64,000 nucleotides of DNA. Source: Denitrobaculum tricleocarpae (lineage in GTDB: Bacteria > Pseudomonadota > Alphaproteobacteria > Kiloniellales > Kiloniellaceae). The stretch lies in NCBI RefSeq assembly GCF_007004665.1, contig NZ_ML660059.1, positions 298,738 through 362,737 of the forward strand. The letters run 5' to 3'. This document shows, one piece after another, positions 18,403-27,305 of this stretch. A model generated the notes under the pieces. The model was not told the origin of the DNA. It searched no databases and saw only the letters and a program-made list of their open reading frames with translations. Position numbers and translations under genes: made by a program. The stretch's first letter is position 1. Every line of letters starts with the position of its first letter.

Positions 18403-18423
18403 CCAAAGCCATGTCGGCTTTGG
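18403..18423. repeat. 8-bp stem-loop flanking the long palindrome
   Basis: CCAAAGCC-atgtc-GGCTTTGG, a perfect eight-base stem with a five-base loop, nine bases after the cobC stop and directly left of the 34-bp-arm palindrome. With the other two stems it makes a chain of three hairpins between convergent genes. Confidence 0.7.
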
Positions 18424-18427
18424 ATAG

Positions 18428-18509
18428 CCGGCACCAGCCCACACCCCCTCCCGGCCACCCACATGATAATACCGATGGGTGGCCGGGAGGGGGTGTGGGC
18501 TGGTGCCGG
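18428..18509. repeat. perfect palindrome with 34-bp arms
   Basis: Arms 18428-18461 and 18476-18509 are exact reverse complements (34 of 34), separated by a 14-base AT-richer loop. The arms are GC-rich, beginning CCGGCACCAGCCCACACC. Such a length is well beyond a normal intrinsic terminator, and there is no T tract. It lies in the gap between convergent cobC and the sulfatase gene, so it may stop transcription from both sides or be a mobile palindromic element. Confidence 0.9.
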
Positions 18510-18529
18510 TTTCGACGCAAGTCGAAACC
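18508..18529. repeat. 9-bp stem-loop with GCAA tetraloop
   Basis: GGTTTCGAC-gcaa-GTCGAAACC, a perfect stem with a GNRA-type tetraloop, overlapping the last two bases of the long palindrome. It touches the last base of the sulfatase stop codon region on the minus strand. Confidence 0.75.
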
Positions 18530-20055
18530 TAATCAAATTCCTGCTTCGGATAGCGCGCCTGTGCTTCCAGAACGTTCAGGTCCATATGGTTGCGCATAAA
18601 GCGTTCCGAGGCCTTTTGCACCGGCTGAAAGTCCCAGGGCGCGTAGTCCCCTTTGCGCAGTGAATTATAGACCGTGAGGCGGCGCGCTTGACTTTGGCGG
18701 ACGTCTTCCCGGAAAGCGGCGATGTTCCAACGCGCGTGCAGCTGTTCGGTAAAGGCCGCGAGCGTTTGCGCTTGAGCGGGATCGCCTGCCAGGTTTTTCA
18801 GCTCCAGCGGATCTGACTCCATGTCGAAGAGCTGCGGCGGATCCACTTCACAGTAATTGAACTTCCACTTGCCCTGGCGGATCATGACCATGGGATCGAT
18901 CGAGGCCTCGGCAGCGTATTCCGCGTAGACCGGCGGATTGCGCTCGTCATCGCCGCGCGCGAGACCCAGAAGGCTCCGCCCGTCACCGGCGACCGAAGCG
19001 TCCGGTGTGATGCCCGCCAGATCGACCAGGGTGGCCAGCACGTCGAGCGTCGAGGTCGGCTCGGTTACGTTGCGCGGCGCGAAGCGTCCGGGCGCGGAGA
19101 GAAACATCGGAACCCTGTTTGCCCCCTCGAAAAAGCTCATCTTGAACCAGAGACCGCGCTCGCCGAGCATATCGCCGTGATCCGCGCAAAAGAGCACCAC
19201 GGTATCTTCCGCCAGGTCGCAGGCCTCGAGCGCGCCCATGAGCTCGCCGATTTTTTCGTCCAGATAACTCACATTGGCGAAGTAGGCACGGCGGGAATCC
19301 AGAACGTTCTGTTCGGTGATCCTGAAATTCTCGTAGTCATTGGCGCGCAGAATCCGCTGGCTGTGAGGATCCTGTTCTGCATAGGGGATCGGCGTCACGG
19401 ACAGCGGCGGCAGGTTTTCCTCCGGATAAAGCTCCCAGTATTTGCGGCGGGTGACGTAGGGATCATGGGGATGCGTGAAGCTGACCGTCAGGCAAAAGGG
19501 CTGGCTGCGGTCGCTGCGCGCATATTGATGCAGGCGCAGCTTGGCGTGGTAGGCCACCTCGTCGTCGAATTCCAATTGGTTGGAGGTTTCCGCGACCCCG
19601 GCCCCGGTCACCGATCCCATGTTGTGGTACCACCAGTCGATCCGCTGCTCCGGCTTGCTCCAGTCCGGCGTCCAGCCGAAGTCGGCGGGATATATGTCAG
19701 TAGTCAGGCGTTCTTCGAAGCCGTGCAGTTGGTCGGCACCGACAAAATGCATCTTGCCGGACAGCGCCGTCTTGTATCCCGCCCGCCGCAGGTGGTGCGC
19801 GAAGGTCGGCAGGCTGGACGGCATCTCAGCCGCATTGTCGTAGACGCCGGTGCGCGACGGCAAAAGCCCTGTCATGAAGGACGCGCGCGAGGGCGAGCAA
19901 AGCGGGCTGGGGCAGTAGCTGCGCGTGAAATTCACCGCGCCCGCCGAGAGCTTCCGCAGGTTGGGAACCTCCAGAAACCCGGCCGGACCCTCCGGAAAGA
20001 AGCAACCACTTAGCTGGTCGACCATGAGGATCAAGATGTTCGGCTGACGGCTCAT
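18529..20055 (-). CDS. betC: choline-sulfatase
   Basis: Hydrolyses choline-O-sulfate to choline and sulfate, feeding osmoprotection (choline to glycine betaine) and sulfur or carbon supply. 508 residues, normal for BetC. N-terminal PNILILMVDQLSG carries the metal-binding Asp; Cys53 in PLCSPSRASFMTG is the residue matured to formylglycine; KMHFVGADQLHGFEERLTTDIYP and FCADHGDMLGERGLW contain further metal and substrate ligands. The C-terminal region has the Trp/Asp-rich BetC tail. No signal peptide, so cytoplasmic. The divergently transcribed LysR gene is the typical BetC regulator arrangement. No betA/betB or transporter is in the window. Confidence 0.92.
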   Translation of the reverse strand: MSRQPNILILMVDQLSGCFFPEGPAGFLEVPNLRKLSAGAVNFTRSYCPSPLCSPSRASFMTGLLPSRTGVYDNAAEMPSSLPTFAHHLRRAGYKTALSGKMHFVGADQLHGFEERLTTDIYPADFGWTPDWSKPEQRIDWWYHNMGSVTGAGVAETSNQLEFDDEVAYHAKLRLHQYARSDRSQPFCLTVSFTHPHDPYVTRRKYWELYPEENLPPLSVTPIPYAEQDPHSQRILRANDYENFRITEQNVLDSRRAYFANVSYLDEKIGELMGALEACDLAEDTVVLFCADHGDMLGERGLWFKMSFFEGANRVPMFLSAPGRFAPRNVTEPTSTLDVLATLVDLAGITPDASVAGDGRSLLGLARGDDERNPPVYAEYAAEASIDPMVMIRQGKWKFNYCEVDPPQLFDMESDPLELKNLAGDPAQAQTLAAFTEQLHARWNIAAFREDVRQSQARRLTVYNSLRKGDYAPWDFQPVQKASERFMRNHMDLNVLEAQARYPKQEFD

Positions 20056-20214
20056 CGCGATTTTCCTTCAGGTCAAGGGAGGCTCCGCGCGCCCGGCTAA
20101 GCTGCGGCATGACTCCCATATCTATAATTTTTTTGATGTCTTGAAGATTGCTCTTTGTTCACATCACTGTAAATATGGCGATCTGTAATGCTTAAGGGCG
20201 ATTTTTTTTATATT

Positions 20215-21195
20215 ATGCTTCACGCACACATCGCCGAGCTGCACGCCTTTCACGCCGCCGCGAATTGCGAGAGCTTCACCCGCGCGGCGCAGCAGCTCAA
20301 ACTGACGCAGCCCGCGCTCAGCCAGAAGATCAAGCGTCTGGAAGAGCTATTGGGCACACCCCTCTTCATCCGCAAGTACCGGGGTGTGGCCCTGACCGAT
20401 GCAGGCCAGCAGTTGCATGAAGCTTCCCGTGGTTCCTTCGCGCAGATCGAAGCGAATTTCCAGCGGGTTCTCGAAGGCCAGGCCCGCAAACGCGTGCGCA
20501 TCTCCAGCGACTTTGCCTTCGCGTCCCATTGGCTGATGTCCCGCCTGCCGCAACTTCGGCAGGACCTGGAGGATCTGGACCTCCAACTCCTGACATCGCA
20601 GGAACCCCAGAGAATCGACGGGGTCGTGGCAGACCTCTCAATTGCGCTGGTCGAACGCCCTCAAGCTTCGGCCAACCGCAAGATTCTTTTCAACGAGCGG
20701 GTCGTTGCGGTCTGCAGCCCCGCGTTTGCGGCCCGCTACGGCCCCTTCGAAACGCCGCGGCAGTTGCTGGCGGCACCTCTGCTGACCCTGTCATCGCCCG
20801 TCAACGCCGCCTGGCACACCTGGCGCAGCTGGTTTGCCGAGGCCGGGGTCGAGGACACGCTGGAGAGTGCCAGCGAGACCCGCCTGAACAACTACACGCT
20901 GGTGCTGCAGGGCGCGGTCGAGGGGCAGGGCATCGCCCTCGGCTGGCTGGGCCTGGTCGACAGCTTTCTGGAAAAGGGCCAGTTGATCATGGCCTGTGAC
21001 CGGATTGTCTCGAGCGAGCGCGCTTACATGATGGAATGCGCCCGCGACGCCCCGGTTCACGTGCGCGATACCTTCGATTGGATTGCCGCTCAAGGTGCGG
21101 GCATGGCCGATCTCGCAGCACCGGTTACAGCGGCACCGGTTACAGCGACACCGGTTACAGCGGCACCGGCTAGCACGGCACCGGTGCACAGATAG
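20215..21195 (+). CDS. LysR-family regulator, probably of choline-sulfate use
   Basis: About 326 residues. The helix-turn-helix spans residues 5-65 (FHAAANCESFTRAAQQLKLTQPALSQ, then KRLEELLGTPLFIR), followed by a LysR substrate-binding domain (near 90-295). Its position divergent from betC matches the known choline-sulfate regulator arrangement; ligand assignment is inference. The ATG at 20215 is chosen; 20188 is an alternative adding nine residues, neither with a strong ribosome site. The C-terminus is extended by a low-complexity Ala-Pro-Val-Thr tail made by 15-base repeats. Confidence 0.82.
   Translation: MLHAHIAELHAFHAAANCESFTRAAQQLKLTQPALSQKIKRLEELLGTPLFIRKYRGVALTDAGQQLHEASRGSFAQIEANFQRVLEGQARKRVRISSDFAFASHWLMSRLPQLRQDLEDLDLQLLTSQEPQRIDGVVADLSIALVERPQASANRKILFNERVVAVCSPAFAARYGPFETPRQLLAAPLLTLSSPVNAAWHTWRSWFAEAGVEDTLESASETRLNNYTLVLQGAVEGQGIALGWLGLVDSFLEKGQLIMACDRIVSSERAYMMECARDAPVHVRDTFDWIAAQGAGMADLAAPVTAAPVTATPVTAAPASTAPVHR
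21118..21187 (+). repeat. 15-bp tandem repeat in the LysR C-terminus
   Basis: About four and a half copies of GCACCGGTTACAGCG, at 21118-21132, 21133-21147, 21148-21162 and 21163-21177 plus a partial. The repeat encodes APVTA-type pentapeptides at the end of the regulator. Unit length is a multiple of three, so copy change keeps the frame. Confidence 0.85.
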
Positions 21196-21467
21196 AACAC
21201 AGAAGCCGTCCTTGAAGTGCAGGCGGCCTCTCCCAACCTTTAGGCTCACCCGAACTGCGCCCAACTTCCGGAGTCACCAGGTGACAGGAGGGGTGCAAAA
21301 GGCGTGTCGCACAGCGCATGTTTCACCGGATGGTAGGACGCCGGGGGATGGAAATCGCCGTTCCAGCAGACTCCCCCTCATGCTAGACTCTGTCGCAGAC
21401 ACAAGTATCGGCGCGGTTGAGCAGGTAATTGCTTCGCTGCTCGACCACAAGGACTGGAGAAAAAACG

Positions 21468-22328
21468 ATGACGGCTCTTACGCTTTCCAATCTGCAGGCA
21501 AGCAGCCTGTTCAAAAGCCTTTACCGGCGAATCCTTGCGGTCGCGGCTCTCATCGGGATTGCGCTGGGAACGACCACCGGCTCCGCGGTTCAGGCCGCGA
21601 GCTCGGGAGAGGAACTGGTTGCGAAATCCCGCTTCACCATCGAGCGCCTGCTGTCGGATCCCGAGTTCTTCAACCTCAAGCGCTACATCGAACAGTCGCG
21701 GGGCGTGCTGATCATCCCCGAACTGGTCAAAGGCGGTTTCATTGTCGGCGGCGAGGGCGGATCCGGAGTGCTGATGGTCAAGGGCAGCGACGGCACCTGG
21801 AGCTCACCGGCTTTTTACACCCTGGCCGCGGGCAGCATCGGACTGCAGATCGGCGGCCAGGTCTCCGAGGTCGTCTTTACGCTCATGAACGACGGCGCGG
21901 TCAATTCCATGCTGGGCGATGAGTTCAAGCTGGGCGCGGATGCCAGCGTCGCCGTCGGCCCGATCGGCGCGGGCCTTGAAGCCTCCACCACGACAAACCT
22001 GAACCAGGACATCTACGCCTTCTCGAAGTCCGTCGGCCTTTTCGGCGGCGGTGCGCTCGAAGGTGCGAAGATCTTTGAACGTGTGGAATGGAACGAAGGC
22101 TATTACGGCAAGGGCGCAACCCCGAAGGCGATCGTCTTCGAACGCCGCTTCAGCAATCCGGACGCGGACAGGCTGCGCGCAGCCCTTGCGAGCACTGCGG
22201 CACCCGCCGCACAGACCGCGCCCGCGCCTCAAACTCAAAACGCGCCCGCCACCCAAGCGGCCCCCACTCCCCTGACGACACCGGCCCAGCCCGCCCAGCC
22301 GGCCATTCAGGCTGAGCCTCTTCAGTAA
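21468..22328 (+). CDS. SYLF (Ysc84) domain lipid-binding exported protein
   Basis: About 286 residues. Residues 1-45 form a signal peptide (ILAVAALIGIALGTTTGSAVQA). The SYLF/Ysc84 domain follows: LIIPELVKGGFIVGGEGGSGVLM, SPAFYTLAAGSIGLQIGGQ, VFTLMNDGAVNSML and ASVAVGPIGAGLEAST, the family's signature blocks; SYLF domains bind phosphoinositides in eukaryotes and membranes generally. The last 50 residues are Ala/Pro/Gln-rich. The ATG at 21468 has GGAGA upstream. Likely periplasmic; role unknown. Confidence 0.87.
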   Translation: MTALTLSNLQASSLFKSLYRRILAVAALIGIALGTTTGSAVQAASSGEELVAKSRFTIERLLSDPEFFNLKRYIEQSRGVLIIPELVKGGFIVGGEGGSGVLMVKGSDGTWSSPAFYTLAAGSIGLQIGGQVSEVVFTLMNDGAVNSMLGDEFKLGADASVAVGPIGAGLEASTTTNLNQDIYAFSKSVGLFGGGALEGAKIFERVEWNEGYYGKGATPKAIVFERRFSNPDADRLRAALASTAAPAAQTAPAPQTQNAPATQAAPTPLTTPAQPAQPAIQAEPLQ

Positions 22329-22346
22329 GCAAAACGACCCTGGCTA

Positions 22347-22375
22347 CGGGCGGCTTAGGTTTTATAAACCGCCCG
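22347..22375. terminator. 7-bp stem between convergent SYLF and CobD-like genes
   Basis: CGGGCGG at 22347-22353 pairs with CCGCCCG at 22369-22375 around a 15-base AT-rich loop. It overlaps the last codons of the minus-strand gene. No clear T tract, so a weak terminator at best. Confidence 0.35.
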
Positions 22376-23377
22376 CAGCCAGACCAGCGCCGCCACCAGT
22401 CCGGCATTGATCAGGCAGCCCACCGCGAAGACGGCAACCGCGCGCTCGATATGACTGCGCTCCAATTGCACGGGATAGTGCTCCGACGGGGCCTGAACGT
22501 CAGAAGATGACAGCCCTAGGATGCCCCCCATGGTCGCGGCCACATTGCCGCGGCTGGCCCAGGCCCGCTGCAAGGCGCTGCCCGGGTGACAGCCTGGAAT
22601 GAAGACCGCCGCCGCGATCAGAACCGCATCCGCAAGAAGCAGGGGTAAAAAGGCCAGCGCGCGGTCCAGGCGCTGGGCTGTCAGAGCAAAATCACTCTTT
22701 CCGGCGACTTGCAACTCCTGCCTCCTGCCCTGCGCAGCGGAGCCTAGTTGAAGCTGCCGAACGGAAAGGTAAGCCGCCGCGGTCCGGATCGTCTGCTGCA
22801 GGAACACTCCGGGCAGCCCCAGCAGCGCAAACCAGAAGACCGGTGCGATCACCTGGAGGCTGAAAGCACGGGCCAGACCGTCCAGCGTGGCCGCGACGAC
22901 ACCCCGTGCGTCCAGTTGGGAGAGCCTATCCGAGGCCACCCGTCCGATGGTGAGAGGTCTGAGCGCCTCCTGCGCCGCGATCAGACTGCCGCCGGCGAGC
23001 GCGGAGGACACCGCCCCGGCCTGCACGCAGGGTGCGCGCTGTCCGACAATCAAGGCCAGCAGCAGCACTTCAAAGAGCCAGGCGAAGGGATAGCGGATCA
23101 GGAACCACTCCAGCATCGATCCGGCGATATATGCCGCCAGCGCTAGGCCCAACGCCAAGACGGCACCGCGCAGCAGAAGATCCAAACCACCCCGGTCCGC
23201 CCGGTTCAGGCGGCGGTCCAGCTCGACGACGAGTTTGGAGATAGGCCGCCGCGGCTGCAGGTACCAGCGCTCCATGATCCAGGGGCCGCCCAGATAGGCC
23301 TCGAGCGCCAGGGCCGCCAAGAGCAGAAAAAGTGGATCAGCGGCACCGTAGGTACCCGGAGTCGAGGAGAAATTCAT
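22355..23377 (-). CDS. divergent CobD/CbiB-like membrane protein
   Basis: About 340 residues with four or five hydrophobic helices. The overall pattern follows adenosylcobinamide-phosphate synthase (CobD/CbiB): PLFLLLAALALEAYLGGP at the start, RRLNRADRGGLDLLLRGA, and FSLQVIAPVFWFALLGLPGV in the middle. However the family's GRDT motif reads GRVASDR, the ENFSDG block reads RAFSLQ, and the NTLDSM block reads RTAAAY. Loss of these suggests it may not do the CobD reaction. Start MNFSSTPG at 23377 has AGGATCG upstream. It is 4 kb from the cobT/cobS genes and faces the SYLF gene. Confidence 0.7.
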   Translation of the reverse strand: MNFSSTPGTYGAADPLFLLLAALALEAYLGGPWIMERWYLQPRRPISKLVVELDRRLNRADRGGLDLLLRGAVLALGLALAAYIAGSMLEWFLIRYPFAWLFEVLLLALIVGQRAPCVQAGAVSSALAGGSLIAAQEALRPLTIGRVASDRLSQLDARGVVAATLDGLARAFSLQVIAPVFWFALLGLPGVFLQQTIRTAAAYLSVRQLQLGSAAQGRRQELQVAGKSDFALTAQRLDRALAFLPLLLADAVLIAAAVFIPGCHPGSALQRAWASRGNVAATMGGILGLSSSDVQAPSEHYPVQLERSHIERAVAVFAVGCLINAGLVAALVWLRAVYKT

Positions 23378-23730
23378 GGCGCGATCCTGCGGTCTGGAAC
23401 GCAAACCGTCAATTGCCCGGATCTCCAATCACCCGAACCACCGATTGAAGGCATCAGCGTCCCTTATCCAGCGCAGACGGAAACCAGCCTATCTGGGGAA
23501 ATGTGGAGGACATACTGCGGCATTGCGGCACATTTTCAGTTGAAGAACATTGCTTTAGGACGCACATAAAGCAAAAGCTGTCTGTGGTTCAGAACGCTGC
23601 ACCCGCCTGTGGTCGGCGTTGTGTCTCACAGATGCGTGTCTTGAGTCCGAAATCAGGCTCAGTGTAGATAAGTGAAAAGCCGGAAACTTCCGGCGCCCCC
23701 GTAACGGCCGGACCAGGAAAGGGCCCTGAC
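23378..23730. other. divergent intergenic region, no gene recognised
   Basis: About 350 bases between the divergent CobD-like and SCO1 genes. It should hold both promoters. I see no coding frame, no long palindrome and no known riboswitch pattern. Confidence 0.35.
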
Positions 23731-24363
23731 ATGCCGCAAAGCTCCATTGCCCGCGCGATCCTCATATTCGGTGTCGGCCTCGTCCTGATGCTGGGCGCTG
23801 CGGCGGTCTGGATGACCATGAAGCCCGCGACGCAAACCAGCTCGGTGACATCCAGCGGCGAAGCGCTGATCGGCGGTCCCTTTGAACTGGTCGACCAGTT
23901 CGGCGAAGCGCGCAATGACGCCGACTTCCTGGGCGACTACATGCTGATCTATTTCGGCTACACCTATTGCCCCGATGTCTGTCCGACCTCGCTGGGCATC
24001 ATGACCCAGGCGATCGATCAGCTCGAGACGAAGGACGCTGAGCGGGCCGCGCGGATCAAACCGGTCTTCATTACGGTCGATCCGGAACGCGACGACGTGG
24101 AGACCATGAAGGTCTACGCAGAGCACTTTCACCCCAACATGGTCGCCATGACCGGCAGCACGGATCAGGTCGCGAGCGCCGCGCGGGCCTACCGCGTTTA
24201 CTACGCGAAGGTCGACGACGACGGCTCCTCGGACTACCTCATGGACCATTCGTCGATTTTCTACCTGATGGGACCGGACGGGAAGTACGTGAAGCACTTC
24301 ACCCACAACGACGACTCGACCACGATCGCCACCGCCCTGGCGGAACTGGTGGAGACGAAGTAA
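23731..24363 (+). CDS. SCO1/SenC copper chaperone for cytochrome oxidase
   Basis: Membrane-anchored thioredoxin-fold protein that delivers copper to, or reduces, the CuA site of cytochrome c oxidase. 210 residues: an N-terminal anchor (ILIFGVGLVLMLGAAAVWM), then FELVDQFGEARNDADFLGDY, the copper-binding YFGYTYCPDVCPTSL with the CxxxC pair, FITVDPERDDVE, and the third ligand His in YLMDHSSIFYLMGPDG. All three copper ligands are present. AGGAAAGGG precedes the ATG. Single gene; the convergent ugpC follows. Confidence 0.93.
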   Translation: MPQSSIARAILIFGVGLVLMLGAAAVWMTMKPATQTSSVTSSGEALIGGPFELVDQFGEARNDADFLGDYMLIYFGYTYCPDVCPTSLGIMTQAIDQLETKDAERAARIKPVFITVDPERDDVETMKVYAEHFHPNMVAMTGSTDQVASAARAYRVYYAKVDDDGSSDYLMDHSSIFYLMGPDGKYVKHFTHNDDSTTIATALAELVETK

Positions 24364-24407
24364 GCCGCAAAAAGCACCGCTCCCGGCCGGTTTTTCCGAT
24401 AAGGGAT

Positions 24408-25478
24408 TTAAACCAGCCGCTCGCCGCTGTCCGTGCGGAATACCATGGCGCGGTCAACCTCGAAGTTCAGCTTGATTCGCTCACCCGGCGTCAGCTGCAA
24501 CGCCTCACCGGCACGTACGCAGAGTTCTTCAGGTTCGGCTGAGTCAAAGCCGGAGACGGCCCCGTAGATCAAGCTGTCGGCCCCAAGCTGCTCAACCAGA
24601 TCAACCGAAATTTCAATCCCGCCGTCGGGATGCTGGGCGATATGCTCCGGACGAATACCCAGCATCAGGGGCACGCCCTCCGGCAGGCCTTCAAAGCCGG
24701 ATATTGCTGTCGTGCCGACCTGCAACTGCCCGGTTTCGAAGCGGGCGGGCAGGAGATTGATGTGCGGGGAGCCGATGAAGGAAGCCACGAAGAGCGTTTT
24801 CGGGTCACTGTAGAGATCCATCGGTGATCCCATCTGCTCGACCTTGCCTTCGTTGATCACCGCCAGACGGTCGGCCAGGGTCATGGCCTCGGTCTGATCG
24901 TGAGTGACGTAGATCGAGGTCACGCCCAATTCCCGTTGAAGCCGCTTGATCTCGATACGCATCTGCACCCTGAGTTTGGCATCCAGGTTACTGAGCGGCT
25001 CGTCGAACAGAAAGAGCTTCGGACTGCGCACAATGGCGCGCCCCATGGCCACACGTTGCCGCTGCCCGCCCGAAAGCTGCGCAGGCTTGCGCTCGAGATA
25101 ATCCTCGATCCGCAGCATCTTCGCCGTTTCACGGACTTTCGCCTCGATTTCGCTCTTGGCCATGCCCCGGTTCGACAGGCCGTAAGCCATGTTGCGGAAG
25201 ACCGTCATATGGGGATAGAGCGCGTAGTTCTGAAATACCATGGCGACATCCCGGTCGGCGGGAGAGGTCTCGTTGATGCGCAGATCATCGATCTTCATTT
25301 CGCCTTCGGTGATCGTCTCCAAACCGGCAACCATACGCAGCAGCGTAGACTTCCCACAGCCGCTGGGACCGACGAAAACAATCAGTTCGCCGTCCGAGAT
25401 TTCCATATCGACGCCACGAACCGCATGGGCCCCATTGTCGTAGCGTTTGTTGATACCTGAGAGAGTCAGAGTAGACAT
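24408..25478 (-). CDS. ugpC: sn-glycerol-3-phosphate ABC transporter, ATP-binding subunit
   Basis: Cytoplasmic ATPase of the Ugp importer. 356 residues: Walker [10 protein letters not shown] (37-45), Q-loop [12 protein letters not shown], signature [14 protein letters not shown], Walker [13 protein letters not shown]-loop [14 protein letters not shown], and the C-terminal MalK-like TOBE/OB regulatory domain (about 240-356, [10 protein letters not shown]). The ATG follows the ugpE stop by three bases, so it is the last gene of the operon. The substrate is inferred from the UgpB-like binding protein; related UgpC/MalK ATPases can serve several sugar systems. Confidence 0.9.
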   Translation of the reverse strand: MSTLTLSGINKRYDNGAHAVRGVDMEISDGELIVFVGPSGCGKSTLLRMVAGLETITEGEMKIDDLRINETSPADRDVAMVFQNYALYPHMTVFRNMAYGLSNRGMAKSEIEAKVRETAKMLRIEDYLERKPAQLSGGQRQRVAMGRAIVRSPKLFLFDEPLSNLDAKLRVQMRIEIKRLQRELGVTSIYVTHDQTEAMTLADRLAVINEGKVEQMGSPMDLYSDPKTLFVASFIGSPHINLLPARFETGQLQVGTTAISGFEGLPEGVPLMLGIRPEHIAQHPDGGIEISVDLVEQLGADSLIYGAVSGFDSAEPEELCVRAGEALQLTPGERIKLNFEVDRAMVFRTDSGERLV

Positions 25479-25481
25479 CGT

Positions 25482-26336
25482 TTATTTCTCGCTTTCCACC
25501 AGGCCTTTAACGAACCAGCTTTGAAACACCAACACCACGAGCACCGGCGGCAGCACCGCCAGGATGGTCAGAGCGAAGGCCTTTTGGAACTGGGGCAGTT
25601 CGCCCCCTTCGGACAGCACTTGATAGATCTGCTTGATGCCGATTACGATGGTGTAGCTGTTTTCTTCCGTGGTCATCATCAGCGGCCAGAGATACTGGTT
25701 CCAGCCGACCACGAACATGATGATCATGATCGCCGCGACCATGGTCTTGGAGAGCGGCACAAGCACGTCGATCAGGAATCGCATCGGCCCGGCATTGTCC
25801 AGGCGCGCGGCTTCCAGCAGCTCTTCCGGGACCGATTTGAAGTACTGCCGGAAGAAGAATGTACCGGTCGCCGAGGCAATCAGAGGCAGGATCAAGCCGG
25901 TGTGGGTATTGAGCAGGCCAAGACCGGCGACGACCTCGTAGGACGGCACGATCCGTACTTCCAGCGGCAGGAGCAAAGTCAGGAAAATGATCCAGAAGAG
26001 CGGCGTGGCCAGACGGAAGCGGAAGTAGACGATGGCATAGGCCGCGGTCATGGAGATCACGACCTTGCCGATGGAAAATCCGAGCCCCAGGATCATGGAG
26101 TTCCCCAGCATCTCAAGGGCTGTGACCTTCTTCATCACCCCGCCTTCGATGAAGAGAACTTCGGTGTAGGTCTCAAAAAAATGTCCGCCGAACCAGTACT
26201 GAAGCCCCTCCCGAAAGATCGTGTCCGCGGAATGGGTCGAGGACATGAAAGCGACCCAAACCGGCGCTGACATAAAGATCGTGCCCAGGATCAGAATTCC
26301 GTGGGTCGAAAGATTGCGCCAAAAGGAATTTTTCAT
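25482..26336 (-). CDS. ugpE: sn-glycerol-3-phosphate ABC transporter, permease UgpE
   Basis: Inner-membrane permease, 284 residues with six helices (first near 13-33, HGILILGTIFMSAPVWVAFM). The binding-protein-dependent permease EAA loop appears as EELLEAARLDNAGPMRFLIDV near residue 195, which contacts the ATPase. FLTLLLPLEVRIVPSYEV matches the carbohydrate/Ugp permease class. Twenty bases separate it from ugpA and three from ugpC. Confidence 0.9.
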   Translation of the reverse strand: MKNSFWRNLSTHGILILGTIFMSAPVWVAFMSSTHSADTIFREGLQYWFGGHFFETYTEVLFIEGGVMKKVTALEMLGNSMILGLGFSIGKVVISMTAAYAIVYFRFRLATPLFWIIFLTLLLPLEVRIVPSYEVVAGLGLLNTHTGLILPLIASATGTFFFRQYFKSVPEELLEAARLDNAGPMRFLIDVLVPLSKTMVAAIMIIMFVVGWNQYLWPLMMTTEENSYTIVIGIKQIYQVLSEGGELPQFQKAFALTILAVLPPVLVVLVFQSWFVKGLVESEK

Positions 26337-26356
26337 AATCCGAAGCTCCCCCGCGC

Positions 26357-27235
26357 CTAATAGTGAACTTTTCGCTCGATAAAGCGAAACTGGAATACGG
26401 TCAGTGCCAGGACCATCAGCATGAGAATAACCGACTGCGCGGAACTGCCGCCCAAATCCGCCCCGAGGAAACCATCGGTATAGACTTTATAGACCAGCGT
26501 ATTGGTCGCGCCGCCGGGCGCGCCGCGGGTCGTGGTGTCGATAATGCCGAAGGTCTCGAAGAAGGCATAGGTGATGTTGATCACCATCAGGAAGAAAGTG
26601 GTCGGTGCCAGCAACGGGAAAGTGATGGTCCAGAAGCGCTTGGTCGGCGAGCGGCAATCCAGGGTCGCGGCTTCCATGACACCCTTTGGAATGCCCTGCA
26701 GCCCGGAGAGGAAGAAGATGAAATTCACGCTGACCTGTTTCCAGACCGAAATCAGGATCACGACGAAACCGGCGTCAAAGGCATCGAGCTTTTGGTTGAA
26801 GTCCCAGCCCATGGCATTCATCGCCGCGTAAAGATCGCCGATAAAGGGATTGAACATCAGGTTGCCCATCAGGCCGGCCACGGGCGGCGCAACGGCATAA
26901 GCCCACATCAGCATGGTCTTGTAGCTGCTGGAGCCATGCAGAACCTCGTTCGCCTTGACCGCCAGCAGAAGCGCGATCGCGAGCGAGAAGAAGGTGACAA
27001 GCGTGGAGAAGATCACTGTAAAGCCAGCCGACTGCAGCCAGGCATAATTCAGGATCGTGTCTTCGTAATTCCGGAACCAGACAAACTGCGAGGAGATGCC
27101 GAAAGCGTCCTCAAGCAGGAAGGACTGGTAAATTGCCTGCCCGGCGGGCCAGAGGAAGAAGACCGCGATGATCGCAATCTGAGGTGCAATGAAGAAATAT
27201 GGCACCGTGCTGCGTTCGAACTGCACCCTTTTCAT
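26357..27235 (-). CDS. ugpA: sn-glycerol-3-phosphate ABC transporter, permease UgpA
   Basis: Partner permease, 292 residues, six helices (first near 12-32, YFFIAPQIAIIAVFFLWPAG). LLEDAFGISSQFVWFRNYE follows helix 1 as in UgpA. The EAA-type loop is GVMEAATLDCRSPTKRFWTI near residue 200. It is separated from the upstream ugpB by 343 bases occupied by a palindromic element, whereas ugpA-ugpE-ugpC are tightly packed. Confidence 0.9.
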   Translation of the reverse strand: MKRVQFERSTVPYFFIAPQIAIIAVFFLWPAGQAIYQSFLLEDAFGISSQFVWFRNYEDTILNYAWLQSAGFTVIFSTLVTFFSLAIALLLAVKANEVLHGSSSYKTMLMWAYAVAPPVAGLMGNLMFNPFIGDLYAAMNAMGWDFNQKLDAFDAGFVVILISVWKQVSVNFIFFLSGLQGIPKGVMEAATLDCRSPTKRFWTITFPLLAPTTFFLMVINITYAFFETFGIIDTTTRGAPGGATNTLVYKVYTDGFLGADLGGSSAQSVILMLMVLALTVFQFRFIERKVHY

Positions 27236-27305
27236 GGAAAAATCCTACCGGAGAAGCAGACAGGCAAACAGGCGGCAGGCTGAAGCCCGCCGCCCGCACA
27301 CACCT

